NCBI GenBank assembly: GCA_943331415.1 | Contig: CALQLM010000017.1 | Coordinates: forward strand, 1-8,914 | DNA length: 8,914 nucleotides | Reading direction: 5' to 3' | From: Bifidobacterium breve | GTDB lineage: Bacteria; Actinomycetota; Actinomycetes; Mycobacteriales; Mycobacteriaceae | Shown here: in pieces, positions 6,139 through 8,914 of the stretch | Position numbering within the stretch: position 1 is the stretch's first letter | How the letters are laid out: each line of letters opens with the position of its first letter | Program-made: the position numbers and the translations under genes | Notes under the pieces: generated by a model | Databases searched by the model: none | Seen by the model: the letters and a program-made list of their open reading frames with translations, nothing else | Told to the model about the DNA's origin: nothing

Positions 6139-6510
6139 ATGGTGACTGTCCGTCAGACCGGCCGCGCGATCAGTGGCGCAATCGGCGCCGGAGTTGTCGC
6201 CGGCGCGTTCCTCATCGGTATGGCCCCGTCAGCGCTCGCCGCACCGCCGAACTGCACTGCCGCGGATCTGGCGGGCGTCGCCGCGGGCGTTTCCGCTGCG
6301 ACTTCGGTCTATCTGTTCACCAACCCGGATGTGAATGATTTCTTCACCGGGTTGGAGGGCACGCCCCGCGATACCCTGCGCGCATCGGTGCAGCAGTACC
6401 TCGACGCCAACCCCACGGTGCGGGCAGAGTTGGCGGGTATCCGTCAGCCACTGGTGGATTTGAAGGCGCGCTGCGGGGAGTCTGACGACCTCGACGTTCC
6501 CTCGCCCTAG
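6139..6510 (+). CDS. Secreted haemophore-like haem-binding protein (Rv0203 homologue)
   Basis: A 123-residue exported protein. It has a signal peptide with basic start (R5, R9), hydrophobic core (about 11-29) and a SALA-A site, so cleavage near residue 34 is likely. The mature domain of about 89 residues is helical, with NC at 38-39, VYLFTNPDVNDFF (57-69), QQYLDANPTVRAEL (85-98) and a second cysteine, C112. C39 and C112 could form a disulfide. This matches the mycobacterial haemophore family typified by Rv0203, which binds haem extracellularly and passes it to MmpL3/MmpL11, and it is divergent from mmpL11 as in M. tuberculosis. As I recall, Rv0203 haem binding involves Tyr59, His63 and His89. 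Here Tyr58 is kept, the residue four positions on is Asn62, and the whole protein contains no histidine. Haem binding by this member is therefore uncertain. Confidence 0.88.
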   Translation: MVTVRQTGRAISGAIGAGVVAGAFLIGMAPSALAAPPNCTAADLAGVAAGVSAATSVYLFTNPDVNDFFTGLEGTPRDTLRASVQQYLDANPTVRAELAGIRQPLVDLKARCGESDDLDVPSP

Positions 6511-6520
6511 CCGAGTACAT

Positions 6521-6910
6521 CTAGCGGGTGCGCCGGGCCGCCGCGATGCGGACGGCCCGCCAACCGAGCAGTACCGCCGCCATGAACAGGGTGGCCACCG
6601 CAATGAAGCTGACTGCGGTGCCCTCGGATGTGGCCTTCCGTAACAACATTCCCACCGCAACGGTGCACACCCACACGGTGAGGCCGGTGGGTATGACCGC
6701 GGTGGGCCGGCGCCAGCCGCGGCAGATCAGCCAGCCCAGGATTGTCCCGACGAGAAACGGCCACGCCGTCTCGGCGACGCCTGCCAGGCTCACACCCTCC
6801 GCATGGTTGCGGCGCCCCACGGTGGCGAACAGCACGACACAGGCCAGGTCGGCGGCCAGCGCGGGCAGCGCCGCGGACGTCTGCCCGGGGGATGAGCGGG
6901 GGTATTTCAC
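6521..6910 (-). CDS. DUF3054 four-helix membrane protein
   Basis: A 129-residue integral membrane protein of unknown function, assigned to DUF3054 by its pattern: GRRNHAEG (32-39), AETAWPFLVGTILGW (46-60), LTVWVCTVAVGMLLRK (77-92) and LLGWRAVRI (114-122). Hydrophobic segments lie at about 12-32, 46-62, 72-90 and 99-119, and the C-terminus is Arg-rich and probably cytoplasmic. GTG 6910 overlaps the TGA of the flippase-like gene by four bases (GTGA) and has only a weak ribosome site, so translation is probably coupled. The gene is convergent with the haemophore gene, with 10 bp between stops. I do not recall a DUF3054 gene at this place in M. tuberculosis, so it may be lineage-specific here. 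No enzymatic motif is seen. Confidence 0.85.
   Translation of the reverse strand: MKYPRSSPGQTSAALPALAADLACVVLFATVGRRNHAEGVSLAGVAETAWPFLVGTILGWLICRGWRRPTAVIPTGLTVWVCTVAVGMLLRKATSEGTAVSFIAVATLFMAAVLLGWRAVRIAAARRTR
6534..6559 (+). terminator. GC-rich inverted repeat, possible terminator after the haemophore gene
   Basis: CGGGCCG (6534-6540) and CGGCCCG (6553-6559) form 7-bp arms around a 12-nt loop, starting 23 nt after the haemophore stop. There is no T-tract, and the element lies inside the 3' end of the convergent DUF3054 gene. GC-rich hairpins are common by chance in such genomes. Confidence 0.22.
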
Positions 6911-7908
6911 CGGGGTCCGTCGGCATCGGGTGCGGGGTCCGCCGGGGGCGGGTCCTGGTTCGCCGACTCCTGGGCGGCTAAATCGTGGGCGGCCAATTCC
7001 TGGGCGGCCAATTCATCCACCACCACCTCGGGGTCCAGTGCCCCCTCGGTGCGGAACATGAAGAAGAACACCACCCAGCCGATCGCGGAAATGAAGATCC
7101 AGCTGACCAGACGGTAGATCAGCATGGCCGAGATCGCGTCCGGTAGGGCCATGCCGCTGGACACCAGGCCGGGCACCAGGATCGCCTCCACAACAAGCAG
7201 ACCGCCCGGCATCAGCGGGATCGCGCCCATCGCCCGGGCAGCCGCGTACGCGACGGTCAGACCCGCCAGTGAGGGATGTCCGCCCGCGGCGTAGGCAGCG
7301 AAAGCCAGACAGGCGACATCGGCGATCCAGTTGAACAGTGACCAACTGAAGGCCTTTCCGAGTTCGCGACGGCTCAGGCTCACCGATTCCAGTTGAGTGA
7401 GCGTCTCGCGCCACCTATGCAGTCCGGTCTCTGCAGGCTTACCGCGCACAGAATTGACCCAGCCCAGTACGGTGACGCCGATTCCGTCGATGAGTTCCGG
7501 GCGGGTCGCCACCGCCTGGGCGAGCAGCAGCAGCGCAATGAAGCCGCCCAGGGTGAACAGCAGCGAGAACGGATTGTTCTTGGCGCCCAACAGGAAAGCG
7601 CCACCGAGACCCAATAGCGCCAATCCCACCACCTGCAGCGCACCTGACAACACCAACTGCCAGGACGCGACCACCGGGGAAGCGCCCCAGAGTCGTTGCT
7701 GGCGGTAGACGAAGGTCGCCGAGAGCACGGGGCCGCCGGGCAGGGTCGTACTCAATGCATTGCCGGCGTAGAACGCCGCCTCAGACCGCCACTGATGAAC
7801 GGTCACACCGGCGGAGCGCAACAGCGTTCGCTGAATTTGGGCGAAGCTGTGCATCGAGGCCATCGCGGCGGCGATCGCCGCGAGCACCCACCAGGGGTTC
7901 GCCGACAC
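6907..7908 (-). CDS. Flippase-like (LPG-synthase TM region / UPF0104) membrane protein, downstream part after an in-frame stop
   Basis: A 333-residue open frame from GTG 7908, the counterpart of most of Rv0204c. It belongs to the LPG_synthase_TM/UPF0104 (YbhN-like) integral membrane family, often associated with lipid transfer across membranes. Diagnostic motifs are GNALSTTLPGGPVLSA (49-64) and GAIPLMPGGLLVVEA (228-242). Hydrophobic helices lie at about 5-20, 78-108, 116-133, 186-206, 218-250 and 262-285. The C-terminal tail is acidic and Pro-rich with an ELAAQ-type repeat (299-313). The homologous sequence continues in the same frame upstream of this start: a TGA at 7915-7917 separates it from a first membrane helix at 7918-8076. 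Together the two parts give 388 residues, near the roughly 410 I remember for Rv0204c. GTG 7908 is 6 nt after that TGA and could serve for re-initiation. The DUF3054 gene overlaps its end (GTGA). Confidence 0.82.
   Translation of the reverse strand: MSANPWWVLAAIAAAMASMHSFAQIQRTLLRSAGVTVHQWRSEAAFYAGNALSTTLPGGPVLSATFVYRQQRLWGASPVVASWQLVLSGALQVVGLALLGLGGAFLLGAKNNPFSLLFTLGGFIALLLLAQAVATRPELIDGIGVTVLGWVNSVRGKPAETGLHRWRETLTQLESVSLSRRELGKAFSWSLFNWIADVACLAFAAYAAGGHPSLAGLTVAYAAARAMGAIPLMPGGLLVVEAILVPGLVSSGMALPDAISAMLIYRLVSWIFISAIGWVVFFFMFRTEGALDPEVVVDELAAQELAAHDLAAQESANQDPPPADPAPDADGPR
6970..7014 (-). repeat. Three tandem 15-bp repeats encoding an ELAAQ-type pentapeptide
   Basis: Plus-strand units CTGGGCGGCTAAATC (6970-6984), GTGGGCGGCCAATTC (6985-6999) and CTGGGCGGCCAATTC (7000-7014). 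The last two match at 14 of 15 positions. They encode ELAAQ, ELAAH and DLAAQ in the cytoplasmic tail of the flippase-like protein. A 15-bp unit keeps the frame if copy number changes, so length variation between strains is plausible. Confidence 0.75.
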
Positions 7909-7914
7909 CAGGCT

Positions 7915-8076
7915 TCACCACGCCTTGGCCAGTTGGTCCCACACCAGGGTGGCCTCCACCACCAGGACGATCAGGGCGACACCGAGGACCGCCCAGCGCA
8001 GCCACCAGTACTTCCCCCGCGATTTGGGGCTGTCGTTCCCCCCGCGGGCGGAGTCAACCGTCGCGTCGTGGGCCAC
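7915..8076 (-). pseudogene. N-terminal fragment of the flippase-like gene, closed by an in-frame TGA
   Basis: Starting at GTG 8076 the minus strand encodes 53 residues and then TGA at 7915-7917. The peptide has a polar N-terminus (1-21), a hydrophobic helix WWLRWAVLGVALIVLVVEA (about 24-42) and VWDQLAKAW. The next codons in the same frame read SLVSANPWWVLAA and join the downstream flippase-like ORF without any frame change, so this looks like the first transmembrane helix of one ancestral protein cut by a nonsense codon. One base change, for example CGA to TGA, would explain it. Alternatives are a sequencing error, or a truly split gene with re-initiation at GTG 7908. A leaderless-type -10 (TACCCT) lies 7 nt upstream of GTG 8076. 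Confidence 0.72.
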
Positions 8077-8083
8077 GTGTTTC

Positions 8084-8089
8084 AGGGTA
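8084..8089 (-). promoter_or_regulatory. Candidate -10 element (TACCCT) for the leaderless flippase-like gene
   Basis: TACCCT on the minus strand ends 7 nt before GTG 8076, the spacing of leaderless mycobacterial promoters. There is no ribosome site before GTG 8076, which fits leaderless translation. Confidence 0.5.
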
Positions 8090-8096
8090 GCCGGGT

Positions 8097-8102
8097 TAGG
8101 CT
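8097..8102 (+). promoter_or_regulatory. Candidate -10 element (TAGGCT) for the leaderless AI-2E-family gene
   Basis: TAGGCT ends 6 nt before ATG 8109, placing the transcription start at the start codon. No purine-rich ribosome site is present between it and ATG. It lies only 7 bp from the opposing -10 at 8084-8089. Confidence 0.55.
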
Positions 8103-8108
8103 GGCCGC

Positions 8109-8914
8109 ATGCCGTCCGATGACGACGCGGTTGATCCTTTTGTGCGCAAGGCGGCTGCGTGGTCGTGGCGGCTGCTGGTCATCCTCGCGGCGGTGGTGGC
8201 GCTGCTGTGGCTGATGTGGCGGCTCCAGGTGATCGTGGTCCCGGTGGCATTGGCCGTCATGTTAACCGCATTGCTGTTGCCCGCTGTCGATCGTCTGGAT
8301 CTGTGGGGGATGCCCCGCGGAGGCGCGGTGGCACTGGTGCTTCTGGGTGGGCTCTCCGTATTCGGCGGAATCATGACTTTTGTTGTCAGCCAATTCATTT
8401 CAGGTCTGCCCGACCTCGTCGAGCAGGTCACGCGAAGTATCGACAATGCCACCCGCTGGCTCATCGACGGTCCCCTGCATCTGAGCCGGGAGCAGATCGA
8501 CAACGCCGGCGACACTGCCATCACGGCATTGCGCGACAACCAGGAACGGCTGACGACCGGCGCTCTGTCCACCGCCGCGACGCTCACCGAGATCATCACC
8601 GGTGCGTTGCTGATGCTGTTCACTCTCATCTTCCTGCTGTACGGCGGACGAAACATCTACGAGTTCCTGACGAAAATCGTTCCCGCACATACCCGGAAAC
8701 GGGTGCGCGACGCGGGTCGGGCCGGGTTCGGTTCCCTGATCGGTTACGTGCGTGCGACATTCCTGGTGGCACTCGTCGATGCGGTCGGGATCGGTGCCGG
8801 ACTGGCGATCATCGGCGTTCCCCTGGCGCTGCCCCTGGCCTCGCTGGTGTTCCTGGGTGCGTTCATTCCCTTGGTCGGAGCGGTGCTCACCGGGTTTCTC
8901 GCCGTCATTGTGGC
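8109..8914 (+). CDS. AI-2E/PerM-family (UPF0118) transporter, 3'-truncated by window edge
   Basis: I translated 268 open codons from ATG 8109 to the window end. The protein has a polar N-terminus (1-18), a paired hydrophobic segment (21-58), one around 71-96, a soluble central region (about 98-155), then further helices at 160-180 and 215-267. The family signature is visible: [14 protein letters not shown] (191-204), [16 protein letters not shown] (212-227), then [20 protein letters not shown] (235-254). Members of this family include the AI-2 exporter TqsA, Na+/H+ antiporters and many uncharacterised proteins, so the substrate cannot be inferred. Rv0205 is the positional match in M. tuberculosis. 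Family proteins are about 350-400 residues, so roughly the last third is missing here. The start is supported by the leaderless-type -10 6 nt upstream. Confidence 0.9.
   Translation, partial: MPSDDDAVDPFVRKAAAWSWRLLVILAAVVALLWLMWRLQVIVVPVALAVMLTALLLPAVDRLDLWGMPRGGAVALVLLGGLSVFGGIMTFVVSQFISGLPDLVEQVTRSIDNATRWLIDGPLHLSREQIDNAGDTAITALRDNQERLTTGALSTAATLTEIITGALLMLFTLIFLLYGGRNIYEFLTKIVPAHTRKRVRDAGRAGFGSLIGYVRATFLVALVDAVGIGAGLAIIGVPLALPLASLVFLGAFIPLVGAVLTGFLAVIV

Noticed and set aside
8096..8690. Minus-strand ORFs opposite the AI-2E-family gene
   Set aside because: The plus-strand frame carries the family signature and continues open to the window end; the opposing frames are low-complexity shadows.
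1..8914. CRISPR arrays, insertion sequences, tRNA/rRNA genes, phage or defence genes
   Set aside because: No spaced repeat arrays, transposase motifs, terminal inverted repeats or RNA-gene sequences were seen; the genes follow the conserved mycobacterial order.

Overview
The window is a high-GC actinobacterial chromosome segment. Gene order and protein content match the mycobacterial locus that in M. tuberculosis runs Rv0198c (zmp1), Rv0199, Rv0200, Rv0201c, Rv0202c (mmpL11), Rv0203, Rv0204c, Rv0205, just before mmpL3. Several residues differ from what I remember of M. tuberculosis, and a DUF3054 gene that I do not recall there lies between the Rv0203 and Rv0204c homologues. I therefore infer a non-tuberculous, probably fast-growing Mycobacterium/Mycolicibacterium. 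Assignments rest on motifs, lengths and synteny read by eye; no database search was run.

Layout. 1-1274 (-): N-terminal two thirds of the M13 zinc metallopeptidase Zmp1, cut by the window edge. 1311-2593 (+): two overlapping genes for membrane-anchored Mce-associated-type proteins (Rv0199/Rv0200 type), divergent from zmp1. 2599-5903 (-): mmpL11 followed by a small helix-turn-helix protein gene in one tight operon. 5904-6138: a 235-bp divergent control region holding a tandem 14-bp repeat, repeats and an inverted repeat at the hemophore promoter, and a possible 10-codon leader peptide overlapping the mmpL11 start. 6139-6510 (+): secreted haemophore-like protein (Rv0203 type). 6521-8076 (-): DUF3054 membrane protein gene coupled to a flippase-like membrane protein gene, the latter interrupted by an in-frame TGA. 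8077-8108: a 32-bp divergent promoter region with a leaderless-type -10 on each strand. 8109-8914 (+): AI-2E/PerM-family transporter, cut by the window edge. No gene-free stretch exceeds 300 bases.

Function. The central theme is the cell envelope: MmpL11 exports mycolate-derived lipids and, with the Rv0203 haemophore, has been linked to haem acquisition in M. tuberculosis. Zmp1, the Mce-associated proteins, the flippase-like protein and the AI-2E-type transporter are all envelope or secreted proteins too. I see no defence system, CRISPR array, prophage, insertion sequence, tRNA or rRNA. Most of the window is ordinary conserved mycobacterial core. The points worth a second look are the nonsense codon in the flippase-like gene, a haemophore with no histidine in its mature form, the structured mmpL11/haemophore control region, and the compact divergent leaderless promoters.
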